Shown: positions 43,371 to 55,258 of the stretch, in pieces
Layout: every line of letters starts with the position of its first letter
How positions within the stretch are numbered: position 1 is the stretch's first letter
Origin: Takakia lepidozioides
Taxonomy: Eukaryota > Streptophyta > Takakiopsida > Takakiales > Takakiaceae
Length of the DNA stretch: 60,000 bases
Assembly: GCA_030704615.1 (NCBI GenBank)
Contig: CM060731.1
Location: forward strand, 74,630,756 to 74,690,755
Direction: 5' to 3'
The notes under the pieces: model-generated
Told to the model about the DNA's origin: nothing
Databases searched by the model: none
Seen by the model: only the letters and a program-made list of their open reading frames with translations
Made by a program: the position numbers and the translations under genes

Positions 43371-43809
43371 TCGCTGCCATGGCTATAGCTCAGGCGGTAC
43401 CGGCTCCCAGGCGGGATGGTCCACCTCCTGCTCCTGAGGGAGGAGATATGGGAGCATGGGATTCATGTGCGGAGCAGCACTACCACTAGAGCAGGTGGAG
43501 TCTGCTGCAGCCGTGACTCGAGGAGCAGCACGAGTTCCTGAGCCACGAGGTGCAGAGGTGGATTGGATCCACAGCGTGGGAGGCAAGCCGTCAGGCGAGG
43601 CTTCCTCAGTCATTCACATTGGCGGAGACGTGTCGACGCCATCCATGGCACCTAGTTCTCGCCCGACTGTTACCGAGGCGGAGGTTACTATGCCATTGGG
43701 GAGAGCTACACGTGCAGCACTGACTCCTATGCCAAGGCTAGTGCGGCCGGTGTGTTATTGGGGGCAGCCACCTCTGTGTGTCAAGCCCCACTGTTCTCGG
43801 CAACCATGA

Positions 43810-44420
43810 TTGCGACGCCGGGTGAGACCAGCTGCAGTGTTCAGACTAGCAGCAACACTCTGTGAGAGTGGGGAGGTCACTTCATCTTCTGCGGAGTTAG
43901 TGGAAGGTGTAGTGGCAGAGGGATCCTCGGATTTGAGGGTCAAGACTGCCACGGCTGCGCCATGGCAAGCTGCAGCTGCCAGGTTGACGGAGCTGCCAGC
44001 TAGGCCAGCCTTTGAGCGCGCCATGGTGACACCTGGAGTTGTCTTGTTAGACAACCAGGGAGGCATTTTCACTTTGAGTGGACCGGCAGGCAAGAAGTAC
44101 CGGCCACTGCGGGTCTTGTTGGACTCGGGAGCTCAGCCACTGATGTTGGGCAGAGCTGCTATTGCAGGTTTGGGCCTCATGGAGGCGGATATGGAGCCTT
44201 GTCCTTTCCAGATACAGACATCTCTGGGAGGATCAGAGCAGGCTCGGGGCATGACACGGCATCAGTTGGCCATTAGACTGCAGCCGGATCATCCTAGATG
44301 GCTCAGTGATGCGAGCCAAGGCCATTGTGACAGACGCGTCTCTTACGATGTCCTCGTTGGTGGGGCAGTGTTATACCCATGGGCTTCACCCTGGATTTTG
44401 GGAGGAGTCAGCATCCTACA
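43810..44420 (+). CDS. Aspartic protease domain of gypsy element 2
   Basis: In the 421-codon frame that starts at 43810 the retropepsin motif is VLLDSGAQPLMLG (about 44120), with FTLSGPAGKKYRPLR before it. SYDVLVGGAVLYPW gives the flap/second-half region (about 44340-44400). The frame loses similarity after about 44420, before the methyltransferase. The domain would process the polyprotein in the element's particles. Confidence 0.75.
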
Positions 44421-44779
44421 GGCCTGGATGGCAGTCAGGGGATGGTCGCCGTGCACAGCTCCCTGTGACATTCATTGGGGGTATTGCGGCTGCCCAGCGG
44501 GGCAAGATGCCAACACTAGCCGCCTTACAGCTGCAGTTAGTTGGCCTGGAGAGTTGCTGGAGGCAATGCCCATGCAGAGGATGTGCCACCTCCAGCAGAG
44601 CAGGATGACATGCATGGTATGGCGGAGTTGCCTGCCATGGTTGCTCACACTCCATTGTGGGGTACGAGCAAGGATTTGCAGCAGGCTGCTGATGGACGGG
44701 TGCAAGGTGGGTAGAAGCTTTGTACCGTCAGGAGAGGAGGAGAGTGCGGTGATTGCACCAGGACCACCTCAGTTGTGCC

Positions 44780-45850
44780 ATTGGACACCACACCTTGTGT
44801 GGCAGTCCCGGATGAAGGCATTGCCTTCTGGACTTGTTTGGCGGGATCAGATTGGCTGCAGTGCCAGGCAGGTGTACGAGTTCGACGTTACCTGTATGTG
44901 GAGAGGGATGAGACTGCACGACGCGTCTCACTGCGCCATGTTGCTCAGTTGGTGCAGCAGTACCCTGAGTTGTTGCCGGTGTCTGCAGTTCGTGGATATC
45001 AACAAGCCTTGCCAGCAGACATTTCGTTGCTGGGGGCGCAGGATTTGGAGCGGGTTGGCTCCATTGATCTGGTAGTGGCAGGTTGGCCTGCCAAGGGCAT
45101 TCATCAGCCGGGCATGGCAATGGATTGCGAGACTCGAGGACGGGTCTGTTTTGGGAGATGTGCGGATTTTGCGCCACTTGCAGCTTCATCAAGCTGTATC
45201 TCCAGCATACATCTTGGAGAATGTGCCACTGATGGGTGATTCTCGGGCCAGGGTGATGGCCAGTGTGCATCAAGTCCGGTCGTGGCTTGGGTCAGCAGTG
45301 TTGCTGGATGCAGCTGCAGTGGGTCACGGGCTCATCGTCCACGGCTATGGTGGACTAACTTGATGCCACCCGCACTGCTCAAGCGTGCATTTGATGGGGT
45401 GCAGCGGCCAGCACACCTCACGTGGATGGCATTTTGGACACAGGGAGGCAGTCTCAACGTGTGAGACACGATGACCGTTCGCCTTTGGCAGTGGTCAACA
45501 GGGTGGTCAACCACGAGCAGCATTACCTACACTGCTCAGCTTCCCAGGATCCCATGCTTTTCGGGATGTGGACCTGGCCTCTGTGGGATGCTCAGTTGCA
45601 ACAGTTAGTGGAGCCTAATGCGACGAGCGAGAGCGGGCTATGGGGTTTTCCACTGGGACCACGGCGGTGCTTCTCTTTCTGAGGCATCACGTCGTCAGGT
45701 GTTGGGGCAAGCAATGGATCTCAATTGCTTGACCTGGATTTCAGCTTGGCTATGGCTGAGCAACGTAGAGTGCGGAGTACACTTCCCTTTGGTCTCTCTG
45801 CCTACCGAGACGGTACAGGCAGCGAGTGGGGGCGAGCGGTGAGGACCACG
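44780..45850 (+). pseudogene. C5-cytosine DNA methyltransferase of gypsy element 2 (frameshifted, nearly complete)
   Basis: Motif I, LLDLFGGI, is at 44825-44848. After a frame change come QAGVRVRRYLYVERD (motif II region) and LPADISLLGAQDLERVGSID. Motif IV reads GWPAKGIHQPG because one base is missing relative to element 1, so the Pro-Cys-Gln codons are lost; the next frame keeps GHSSAGHGNG-like sequence. Motif VI is YILENVPLMGDSRARVMASV (about 45205). Motif VIII is RPRLWWTNLMPPALL (about 45340-45375). Motif IX/X ends in EASRRQVLGQAMDLNCLTW (about 45680-45740). Motif order is that of a complete C5 enzyme, so the captured domain was once full length. This copy is inactivated by at least three indels. 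Confidence 0.88.
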
Positions 45851-46080
45851 AGGTGTAGACATCCATGGCACACGTGGGAGGTGCTCGAGGTTCAGAGGGA
45901 GTTGGCAGCCAAGGCAGCTGTGATGGATGAGGTTGGGGATTCTTCTCGGGTTGAGGAGGTTCTCAATGATGAGATGATGGGGCAGGATGAGGCCTTGTCA
46001 TTGACTGAGCAGGAAGGGAGTGCTCAAGAGGTTGCAGCATAGCAACCACGGGACGCGTCCTCTACCTCTAAGCCCACTGG
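45851..46080 (+). other. Linker between methyltransferase and RT in gypsy element 2
   Basis: Acidic, helical frame (SRVEEVLNDEMMGQDEALSL) ending at the TAG at 46040-46042. The homologous linker in element 1 is 4698-4916 and also ends in a TAG, so this stop may be an authentic boundary or a shared lesion. Confidence 0.5.
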
Positions 46081-47226
46081 ACTTAAGGTTGCAGTTACGG
46101 AGGACAATTGGGAGCCTGACATTGGACCCATTGTCACCGGAGGAGAGAGACGACGTATACGGCGGTTCCTGAGGGCTTACAGGAATTGCTTTGCCTTCAG
46201 TTTGAAGGACTTGGGAGCACTGAAGGGTCAAGAGATCCGTATTGAGTTGGCCACTGACACGCCAATCTTTCGGAGACCCTATAGATACAGTGACATGGAG
46301 AGGTCTTTGATTCAGATGAGGACTCAAGATCTCTGGGAGGCAGGTTTGGTGGAGCTCTCTGGTGGAGAGTATGCTTCAGCCACAGTGATGCCAGCCAAGA
46401 AGGATGTCTATGGCAATTGGACGGAGAGACGTATGTGCGGTGATTACCGGCCTGTAAATCGTCAGACCAAGTCCGATAGGTATGCCATGCCAACACCAGA
46501 GGAGATCTTTGATGCCATTGGGCATCCAAGGTCTTTAGCACGTTGGATTTACGATCCGGATATCACCAGTTGCCGATCAAGGAGGCGGATAAGCAAAAGA
46601 CGGCATTCTGGGGGATCAATGAGCACGGGAAGGATTGCCTATACCAGTGGCGGTTCTTACCATTTGGGCTTAAAAACGCTCCTGCTGAGTTTCAAAGGAT
46701 TCTAGCAGGGGTGGAGTTTGCTCGGTGCTACATAGATGACATCATCATCTTTAGTGCTACGGTGGAGGAGCATGAGAGACACCTTCAGGGGGTATTTGAG
46801 CGCTTGAGGACGCACGGATTGAAGTTACATCCGGGCAAGTGCAAGTTTTTCCACAACCAGATTGAGTATCTGGGTCACATGATATATCCTGGAGGATTGG
46901 GGGTACAGCAGACTAAGGTAGAGTCCATTGCACAGGTTCCACGCCCCACGGATGTGAGCCGAGTTCGAGCTTTCATGGGGTTAGCAAACTATTACAGACG
47001 GTTTGTTAAGGGATTTAGTGCCATTGCAAAGGCTCTAACCAAGCTGACCAAGGTGGACCAGGAGTGGCAGTGGGAAGATGAGCAAGAACAAGCTTTTCAA
47101 GAGCTCAAGGCGAGGTTGACCTCGGCGCCCATCTTGAGACGACCTATCAGGGGGCGTCCTTTTCAGCTGCATACAGATTGGAGCATGCTGGCATGGGCTT
47201 GGAGCGGTGCTCACACAGGTGGATGA
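46080..47226 (+). CDS. Reverse transcriptase of gypsy element 2
   Basis: RT fingers are in frame 46202-46552 (ERRMCGDYRPVNRQTKSDRY, ELSGGEYASATVMPAKKD). After a frame change, palm and thumb are in 46543-47226 (MDLRSGYHQLPIKEADKQKT, FLPFGLKNAPAEFQR, CYIDDIIIFSATVEEHERH, MGLANYYRRFVKGFS). The YIDD catalytic aspartates are intact. The RNase H start, RPFQLHTDWSMLAWAW, is reached before the frame breaks. This is the region deleted in element 1. Confidence 0.92.
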
Positions 47227-48760
47227 TGAGGGGAGAGAGTCGTAGTGGCTTATGCTAGCCGCTCAAAAAATGCTGTAGAGTCTAAGTATATCATATGAGG
47301 GAGGGAGAATGCTTAGCTGCAGTGGGGCCGTGGCACACTTCAGGTGCTATCTATACGGCAATCTCTTCACCCTGTCACGGATCAACAACCACTCAAGTGG
47401 TTGATGGAGTCAGACAAGCTTACGGGGAAGCTTGCACGGTGGGCACTCATCCTTCAAGAGTATGACTTTCAGGTGGTGCATCGACGGGTTTGGTCAATCG
47501 CAATGCAGATGGGTTGAGTCGCAATCCATGCACGAGCCAGCAGGAACAATGGAGCTTGGTGCATGGTGAGACAGACGAGGAGATGGTGCCCGGATGGCAT
47601 GCATCGCATTTCTGTGTATTTGGCAGCGGAAGGCCAGGTTGGACCTGCAACAGGGATGACTGTAGATCAAGTGTCTGAGGACCCTGAGGCCAGCAATGCG
47701 CAAGGTGGCGCCAAAGATATACATGAGGATTCAGTTGTGTTGGACTACCTCCGCACTGGAGACACTGCAGCCACTGTGACGGCCAAGGAGAGGGATCGGA
47801 TCCTACAACGAGCCAAGAGGTTCAAGTGGGAGGGGACACACCTGCTCCGAGTGTGGGAGGATGGTCGAGTGAGGATTGTGCCTCACACCAACACAGCGGG
47901 CACGGTTAGTGCGGCATGCCCATGAGGAGTTGGGGCATTTTGGGGTGCAATGCACTCATAGTCTACTGCAGGGGCAGTTGGTGGCGTGGTATGCACACAG
48001 AGGTGCAACAAACTGTGGCTAGGTGCATGGTGTATGACAGGGTGCGTGCTTCATTCAACGCCCCTACTCCACAATTGCACCTCTTCCGATCATGGGATTG
48101 GGCTACAGGTGGAGTCTTGACTTCGCAGGGCCGTTGCCACTGACCATGCGCCACAACAAGTACGTGTGGTGATGGTGGAGCACTTCTCCAAGTGGATTGA
48201 ATTGGTTCCATTGCCTGATAAGGCTAGTGAGGGAGCTGCGTATGCATTCTTGGATTGTGTGCTTAGCCGATTCGGTGCTCCAGATGAGGTACTCACGGAC
48301 CAAGGGAGAGAGTTTTGGAAGAGTTTCAGGCTTGTGTGACAAGGCCTTGATAGACCACCGCACCACTTCTCGGGATCATCCTGAGGCTGATGGCTTGGCA
48401 GAGAGAGTTGTTCAGACAAGTAAAGAGGGGTTTGCGCAAGTATGGCTTGCAGAAGGGACACCTAGGAGATTGGGACCTTCAGTTACCCTGGTTAGCCAGG
48501 GCTACAGGTTCAGCAAGCAAGCATCATTGCCTCCTTCTCACCATACTTTCTTCTCTTGGCCGAGAGCCGGATTTGCCTACATCCATTCGCAGAGAAGCTA
48601 CTACAGTTCTTAACCTTGACGATCGGACGTGTGGGCACGTGCATGTGAGCAGCGTGCAGAGTTGTTCAAAGAGTTCATGCCCATGGCTTTCGAGAACCTT
48701 GCCATTGCACAACACCGTGATACGTGAGGTATGCTACCCCGTGGTGGGGGCTATCGTCCT
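47227..48760 (+). pseudogene. RNase H and integrase of gypsy element 2 (many indels)
   Basis: Matching frame fragments follow the element 1 protein: RNase H end near 47340-47560 (TDHQPFKW-like, NADGLSRNPCTS), integrase N-terminus 47563-47925 (ERDRILQRAKRFKWEGTHLL), the zinc-site region 47900-48060 (HEELGHFGV, CMVYDRV: second Cys replaced by Tyr), and the catalytic core 48100-48610 with DQGREF-like and DHPEADGLAERVV. At least eight one- or two-base changes in frame occur in 1.4 kb, far more than in element 1. Confidence 0.8.
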
Positions 48761-48879
48761 GGGGTTCGGAGATTCAACCTGTGACTATGTCTATTGCAGC
48801 AGACTGCTCCTACGACCCTGGATGTGACTACAGGACGTGTTATTTTGAGGGTTCGAGAGGTTTTGCCCTCGGGGTCTTG

Positions 48880-49142
48880 GTCTTGGAGGGTTGGGATGGC
48901 ATAACTTGGAAGAACCATGTGCGTAATTGTGCGTCATGTCACCTTCCGAATGTCGATGGCAGGATTGACCCAAACTGGCAGTGGTATCTGCAGGTTTGAG
49001 GTGATGTTGTGCGGGTCTGTAAAGGGGCAGCCACATGCTGGTGTGTGATCGATGCTCTAGAGGTTGGCATATGGGATGCTTGACTCCACCTCTTGAGATG
49101 GTTCCGGATGGGGATTGGTTATGTCCACAATGCATTGGATAG
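48880..49142 (+). pseudogene. PHD finger of gypsy element 2 (one frameshift)
   Basis: GWDGITWKNHVRNCASCHLP and VDGRIDPNW (about 48890-48980) are followed by MLCGSVKG (first Cys pair damaged). In the next frame come LVCDRCSRGWHMGCLTPP and DWLCPQCIG, ending TAG at 49140-49142. The Trp codon TGG at 48891 region is the one that is TGA in element 1. It shows that the finger was fused to the end of Pol. Confidence 0.8.
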
Positions 49143-49398
49143 TGGGAGTGGATACAACCATGGAAGGCTAACAAACAACGTAAGGCCCAGCTACAGGAGA
49201 CCTTGAATACACGAAGTCCTGGCTCAAGTTCACAGATTGCAAGACGGCGAAAACGATGGGCTACTCTTGTACCCGGCCTCTTGGTCTATAGAGTTGAGTA
49301 CGATAGGGACAGTGATAGAGGACTTAGTACGGCTATGGCTATTACGTCTTGTAGCTATCTGGAGGTAGAGGGACCTATCCACCAGCTAGGGGGGCGAT

Positions 49399-49927
49399 TG
49401 TGGTAGACTACTTTATTGTGCATATATGTGTGGTGTGTTTGGACAGCGATGTAGTTGGGTTGCGATACGTATGCGCACGACATCTGTCAAGTTAAATAAG
49501 CACAGTGTGAAACTAGCTAGAATAAAGCTAGTTATTTGTATTTAACACTTGGATTTAGGTCAAGTGTGTTAAATCAGGTGTCAAGTTTAGTTTGACACCT
49601 GACCCGTCTTATCTTCACGAGAGCGGCAGTCGCGCGGCTCATCTCTCTCGAGTTGAGCCTGCGCGACCAAGCTCCTGCATGCGTTAGATTGAGTGAGTGT
49701 GCTTATGTAGGGGTACAGGTTGTTGTGGGGTGGAGTCCCCTAGCTTGGGGTGCCCCTGGCTCGATTATGTTTTCAAAGAGTGATGTTGATGGATAACTGT
49801 TTTGTGTTGAGAAGTGTGTGTCCTTTCAAGCATTCTTATCATTGTGGTAGACTACTTTATTGTGCATATATGTGTGGTGTGGTTTGGACAGCGATGTAGT
49901 TGTGTTGCGATACATATGCGCACGACA
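49399..49927 (+). repeat. 3' LTR of gypsy element 2, with 85-bp direct repeats at both ends
   Basis: Starts TGTGGTAGAC directly after the purine tract AGGGGGGCGAT. The units at 49399-49482 and 49843-49927 are near-identical (both end CGCACGACA). The core between them (49485-49842) is the R repeat, nearly identical to 24998-25013 plus 37944-38310. The layout is the same as in element 1 although the sequences have diverged. Confidence 0.75.
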
Positions 49928-50948
49928 GGTGGTTCAAAGCTATTTCACGAGTAAAATACTTACACCACTTGGTTGTGGTGGAAGACCTGCAATTATACCA
50001 TATCGTACACATCGCTTACTGTTGTGGCAATCTGCAATCCAATATCCACAAGCAAGCAGATTTATTCGTCTTGACCAAGCTGTTATGGCAAGCCTATGGC
50101 ATATCAAGAAAAGCAAAGCATTAGAGAGGTGAGTTCAAACATCGTTGCAATCAGTTTTTCAGCCCACTGAGCTAGTAAGGAAGTGCCCACTATACGACTT
50201 CTGTGTCACACATTAGTGAAAAAATAAACTACCACCAACTTTCACATTCCTCATCCCATTAGAGCTTTGCAATTCACTGACTCCCTGGAATCCCCCCCCC
50301 CTTCCCGTGAAAAAGCGAGTATAAAGCAAATTCCGGGGGTTGCTATTCCATATGCACAGGTTGCGTGCATGCATGCACAAAATCCCTTATTATATATGCA
50401 TGTGACAAATTTGTATGCACACATTGTAGATTGTATGCAGTGGAGTTATATAACATAGAATACGACGTATTTATTGCATATGCAAATGTTACATCATATG
50501 TATATAGAAAAATAAATAAAATAAAATCTTAGCTAACAAAATCAGTAGTCAATGGTCAAAGATGCATGTGACCACTAACTCCAACTAATGCACCACCTTA
50601 AACTGAAGAGAATACAAGATCCCTGGCCAAAGTAATAGTTTGCAAACTTGTATTCAAGGAAAACAGTTTCATATTAACCAAAATATGGACTTTTGTACTA
50701 ACAAATGCATATGTGTCATGTTTGGAACCACCACATTGCATGTCTGTTTGTAATGCCAAGCAGTTCTATAATTTGAAAACTTGTATGACAGGTACACAAG
50801 TTCCATTTTAACCAAAATAGGAACTTCTGTACTAACAAATGCTATGTGTCATGTTTGGAATAAAGTAGTAACAAGATAATTACATGTCACATGCATGAAA
50901 ATGAACGGCACAAGTTAGAGGTTCTTTTTTTGTGCATTTCATGTGTCA
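49928..50948. other. Non-coding, AT-rich sequence with a duplicated 90-bp segment
   Basis: No gene recognised. 50635-50727 and 50770-50860 are imperfect direct copies (shared AACTTGTAT, TTAACCAAAATA, TACTAACAAATGC, ATGTGTCATGTTTGGAA). A C9 run lies at 50293. A plus frame at 49860-50132 includes LTR sequence and is not called. Confidence 0.6.
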
Positions 50949-53900
50949 CTAAGAAGTTGAACTAGGGTCCTTCTTTAGCATAGCCCTAACCTCTAACTGG
51001 CTAAGGGAAGGTTGGTGGATCTCATAAGCCCCGGCGCATCCTAGATGCACGTTGTACATGAAGTACATGTGCTTACAAGGTAGATATGTTTGTTTTTTCT
51101 TCTTGACAGATAGCTCATCAAAGTCGGGACAATCACAAGATGGAAACTGACCAATGTATACATTGTAAACCAATCCTGCTCTGGTAGATCCCTCTGTTTG
51201 TAGCTGGTAAATTCTCCCATAACCTGGCTGAGGCACGTTTCTGAATCCACGAACCTCAGCAATAAGAGTCTCCGCTGACTCTTGGCGACTCAAGTGTCGA
51301 GGAGTCGGATCCCGACGCCGAATGCGCACCCCATAGCGTGTAGTGGGATACTTACCCACAGGAAGGACAACACCTTGATGAATATGTTGTTCCACTGGAA
51401 GTGGTCCCACAGGAAAGTTCGGATCAGGAACGTTGGGAGGATGGACTAGTCGAAAACCTGCAAGGGTCAAGTTGTCCACCTCTTCTTGTGTAAGGTTGGT
51501 TCCAACCTTCACAGGCCACACGTTAGGTATACCCGGTTTTCCCAAGCAATAGGATGGCACGGTCCCTCCAACACACGACAAAACATCTGTGGGGCAAAAC
51601 CAAAAAACTTGCAGTTTTGGTTCTTTCATGTTCGGTGCTAGTAACTTGCCAGTGAAGCAAGGTGCAGGACTTCCTTTACCTTTCCTGATGAGCGCTTTGC
51701 ATTTATCTTGGAAACTCCAACCAAGGCAGAACAACGAACCATGGAAGCAGGACCTGTCCGCTGAATCCTGAACAATGCATCGGAAAAGTCTTGTGTCTCT
51801 CTCACTGGATTTCCCCATTGCATTGGCTGGATAGCAACATGTGGATTTGTCTCACAGAAAGTCGAAGAACCAGGAATGTCATGACTTGATTTGGAGCTGA
51901 CAAACCTAGATGGCTGGTGTGGACTGGGCATCCCAGTGGCGCGCACTGGAACAGTCTTTACATTCATATCACACCTCCAAGATTCGTTTGGCCCACCATG
52001 CTCATCGCCTAACTTGCGTTTGACTGGAATAGTGCGATTGTCTCCCTCCAATTGAACCCCCCTTGTGTGCATGGGTGTTCCAGCTACTATGCCACGTACA
52101 ACCTTACCCATTTTTGCTGGGCTATTAGATCTAGCTGCTTGACGCAACATGAGCTCCTCTTTGTCGGGCCCCGTCCCCCATGTCTTTCCTGTGGTGTGCC
52201 TGTAAAATGTTGCCTGCTGCAAAAGAGCTCGTGACATGTCATGCATGGTGGCCTCATATAGATCCACCTTCATTTTTTTCCCATTGCCTGCTGTCTTCCA
52301 CCAAGCAGAATGGACTGCCTCAGACAAATTAGTGGTAGGCATATCTGCATCTGCCTCCACATCCATGTCCTCTCTCATCCATTGGCCCCACATTCGATAT
52401 CTGTAGTGCCACCATGCAAGCCATGAATCCAGTTTTGGCAGACTCTTTTCTGTGCATGCTCCTGAAGAGAGCCACCAAGCCCGAATTGCAATGTATGTGG
52501 TTGTAGCATCCTCCAAGGTAGCACTATCTTTCCATTCATAACAGAGCTGAGTGTGCCTTTCACGGAAGTCCTCCAAGATATAGTCGTTGGTGTGTCTTCG
52601 GAGGCTTTCAGCCCAATGATATAAACATGTTCTTTCTTTACCTTCCATTGGGACATTGGGATCAGATCCATAAACCCTTCGAACAGCAGCCCAATTCGCT
52701 CCTGCTGCATCCGCCATGAAGCCAGCAAAATTTGGTTTGTTCAAGCCAGCAAGTTTTGCTTGTTCATTGATCATCTCCCAGAATAACACCTGAGCATCTG
52801 CATCCTCTGTTTTCATATCGCAAATGGCAATGGTCATCATTCGCTTGACATATGGTTCATAGACATGACACGCAAGAGTTGTCCAATCCTTGATGCGTTT
52901 GACATGGTCAAATACTACCCAACTTGTGCGTAGATCCCCCTCACTCATGCGACGCACAAGATCAACACCACTCCCGGGACCAGCAACAGACATCTTGAAA
53001 ACATGGGGGAGATGAGAAGTATGCTGGCCTGGAAGGAGATTGCTGTGAATGAAATGGTATGTACTCAGACGCTTCAACTCCAATATGGACATGATGGAAT
53101 TGACACGTGCAGATGCGACCTTGTTTTTCACATTGGGGCTACAAACATGGGCAAACTCTTCAAGAATATCTTCCAAAGCCTCTCCCTCAAGACGTACTGT
53201 CTCTGTGCCATCAGCCACAAGAACTCGATCAATCAAGAGCTTTTGGGCCATTGACAAGGAAATAGCTCCCGGGGTCGACCATGGCTTCATCTTAACGTGC
53301 TCTTGAATCATGCTTGATGCATTTTCCGCAGCCTCTCTATTCTCGCCCTTGGCACATGGATGGTTATGAAACCCAACGTGAACTGCAACACGTGTATATG
53401 TTGGAAGGGAACTTGTGACATAGTACATTCTTGCCCCACAATGCGCCTCACAGAAAGGTCTTTCTTTGCAGAAACTACACTTGAACTGGTTGAATGGAAC
53501 TTGGGCTCCTGCAATGAACACCTTGTCTGCATTGCCTTCCCAATAGCGGTCATTCCGTTCTCCTTCTTTCTTGAAGAAGGGGCAAGTGCTGCTTTGACAT
53601 ATGAGCTTTCCAACACAAAGAACCTTACTACATTTCACATGATCTGGAACACCAGACATATTGTAGGTATTGGTCTTGCACCAAGGATGACCATCAAACT
53701 TGCGGTCCATGCCTTGGAGGGACTGTGAACCACGGTCCGTACGTAGTTTGACCACGGGGGGGAGTTCGTGGATCACTTTTCCATCAAAAGCTCGAGGAAG
53801 ACACCGAACACGATGCACTGGAATGTGACTATAGTCCAAGGTAGAAAGCTCTCCTTTTGATCCATTCCTCCGAGCAGTGGCCAAGATACTCAAAATGGAC

Positions 53901-54484
53901 AACACACCAGAAGGAAATGCAGATGTAGCCTCCCCTGCTAGTCGTGGAGATGAAGATAAACCCCTCGCAGATTCGCAACAATCAGACGTGGTGTTGTCCA
54001 ATGGAGTTTTCCGAGGCTTCATGTCGTGAAGCAAGACCGTATGAGCAGATGAGGAAGGTTGAGATCCACAAAATACACTCTTAGAAACCTCAACACAATC
54101 CGAATTATGAGACCCCAAGCTCGCCGAATCTGCAACCTCCTCCTTCAATTTACAACTCCCATTTGTTGCAGCTTGATCGTTCTTTCTTGCAATAGAAGTG
54201 TGCCTCTCATCATGTGACTGTGTATAGCTCGTACCTGTGACACGGTACTTGGAGAAAGTGTCTGGAAACAACTCCCATTGCTTTTGGCCGTCATTGAAAA
54301 CTGGAAGCAACACTGTGGAGGCATCATCATCTCCATCATCCTCCAAAAAAACTGAACCCGGAACAAGTTTGAATCTATTGCATAACCAAGGTTCTGGGAT
54401 AATGCACTTGTTTCCATTGCAAGGATAACGAACCACTTTTGCATCAGGTGGACATGAAAGCACTGCATATTTTGGTGTAGACAT
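50949..54484 (-). CDS. MULE-type transposase with GCM/WRKY-like zinc region and SWIM finger
   Basis: The main frame runs 54484 to 51638 (948 codons). A Cys/His-rich region at about residues 280-375 (WCKTNTYNMSG, FKCSFCKERPFCEAHCG, ending GFHNHPC) resembles the GCM/WRKY-type fingers of Mutator-like transposases. The catalytic region (about 520-640) has AICDMKTEDADAQVLFWEM, FAGFMADAAGANWAAVRRVYG and CLYHWAESLRRH, fitting the MULE D-D plus C/H pattern. A second frame, 51818-50949, continues with GSPAPCFTGKLLAPNMKEP and a SWIM finger CDCPDF...LPCKHMYFMY. The two frames overlap at 51638-51818. A frameshift there, or an intron using the GTAAAGG after TCAGGAAAG, must join them. The 54484 ATG is the first in frame. 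Whether it is an active transposase or a domesticated gene is not decided. Confidence 0.75.
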
Positions 54485-55187
54485 TTGGCAATGCCCTCAA
54501 AGTTTGAGAGAAGATGCAAAATGAATGAAAGCGCACATCTTGCAAGACCTTATGCAAATACATTAAATGGCTTACATTACTTATGTGTATCATCAATCCA
54601 GAAGGTCCAAATTTTTTGAGGCATGTGCTCCATCCATATTATTCTCTGACAGAAACAACTAAATGGACTATCCCCTATTTTTAAGACGACGGCGCCGTTG
54701 TTGAGATCTTAGAATCCAATGTACTGCCTTCTTCTTATGAGCATATGAAACATAAATGCTCTGCATGTTTCCATTTATTTTACAACCAATCGTTGATTAA
54801 TCGTCCAACTATGAACTGACACACTAGACGGCACAATTTATTTACAATCAAATCCCATGACATGTATGTTGATTTGTTCTTTGATTACTCATGTATGAGT
54901 AATGAGTACAAGTATTTGTGGCGACAATTGACTCTAAAACCAATAAATTGATTAAGACACCCATAACAAAATATTTAGTTACTTTATCACTTACTTTATA
55001 TTGTATTATGAAGGCGCCGCCACAAAGTAACATGTCAATCGTACAACCATCTTCTGAGGATCCACGTGTAACCCATGTAGTCCAAAAAGCACTAACGCCA
55101 GAGTGTATAAAAAAGGTTCACATTTCAGATTTGGCCAATTTGGCCTTTTTAAGGCCTTAGCCCTCGCCCCCCTTTCCCCCCGCTCTC
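54485..55187. other. Divergent intergenic region, left part
   Basis: No gene. AT-rich, with single palindromic GGCGCC motifs (ACGGCGCCGT at about 54688; GGCGCCGCC at about 55014). It probably contains the promoter of the minus-strand transposase gene. Confidence 0.5.
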
Positions 55188-55258
55188 CTTGGCGGGGGCA
55201 GGTTTGAACCCGCAACCTAGTGGAAAATACACCACAACCTTACCAACAAGCCATGCTC
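55188..55258 (-). repeat. tRNA-like head of a SINE or tRNA pseudogene
   Basis: On the minus strand, TGGCTTGTTGG fits an RNA polymerase III A box and GGGTTCAAACC fits a B box about 40 nt downstream. Acceptor-stem pairing is poor, so a functional tRNA is unlikely. The sequence following on the minus strand (to about 55080) contains GGCCTTAAAAAGGCC and could be the SINE body; no clear 3' tail or target duplication was found. Confidence 0.5.

Larger units (their letters stand above)
41700..49927 (+). mobile_element. Ty3/gypsy element 2 carrying a C5-cytosine methyltransferase and a PHD finger
   Basis: Order: gag with zinc knuckle, protease, C5-methyltransferase, RT, RNase H, integrase, PHD finger, polypurine tract, LTR. 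It is the more complete partner of element 1 (3757-8455) and shows that the methyltransferase lies between protease and RT. RT is in one intact frame; gag, methyltransferase, RNase H and integrase carry many one-base indels. The 5' boundary is uncertain (no 5' LTR found). Confidence 0.9.

Noticed and set aside
55188-55258. Functional tRNA gene
   Set aside because: A and B boxes are good but the acceptor and anticodon stems do not pair convincingly.
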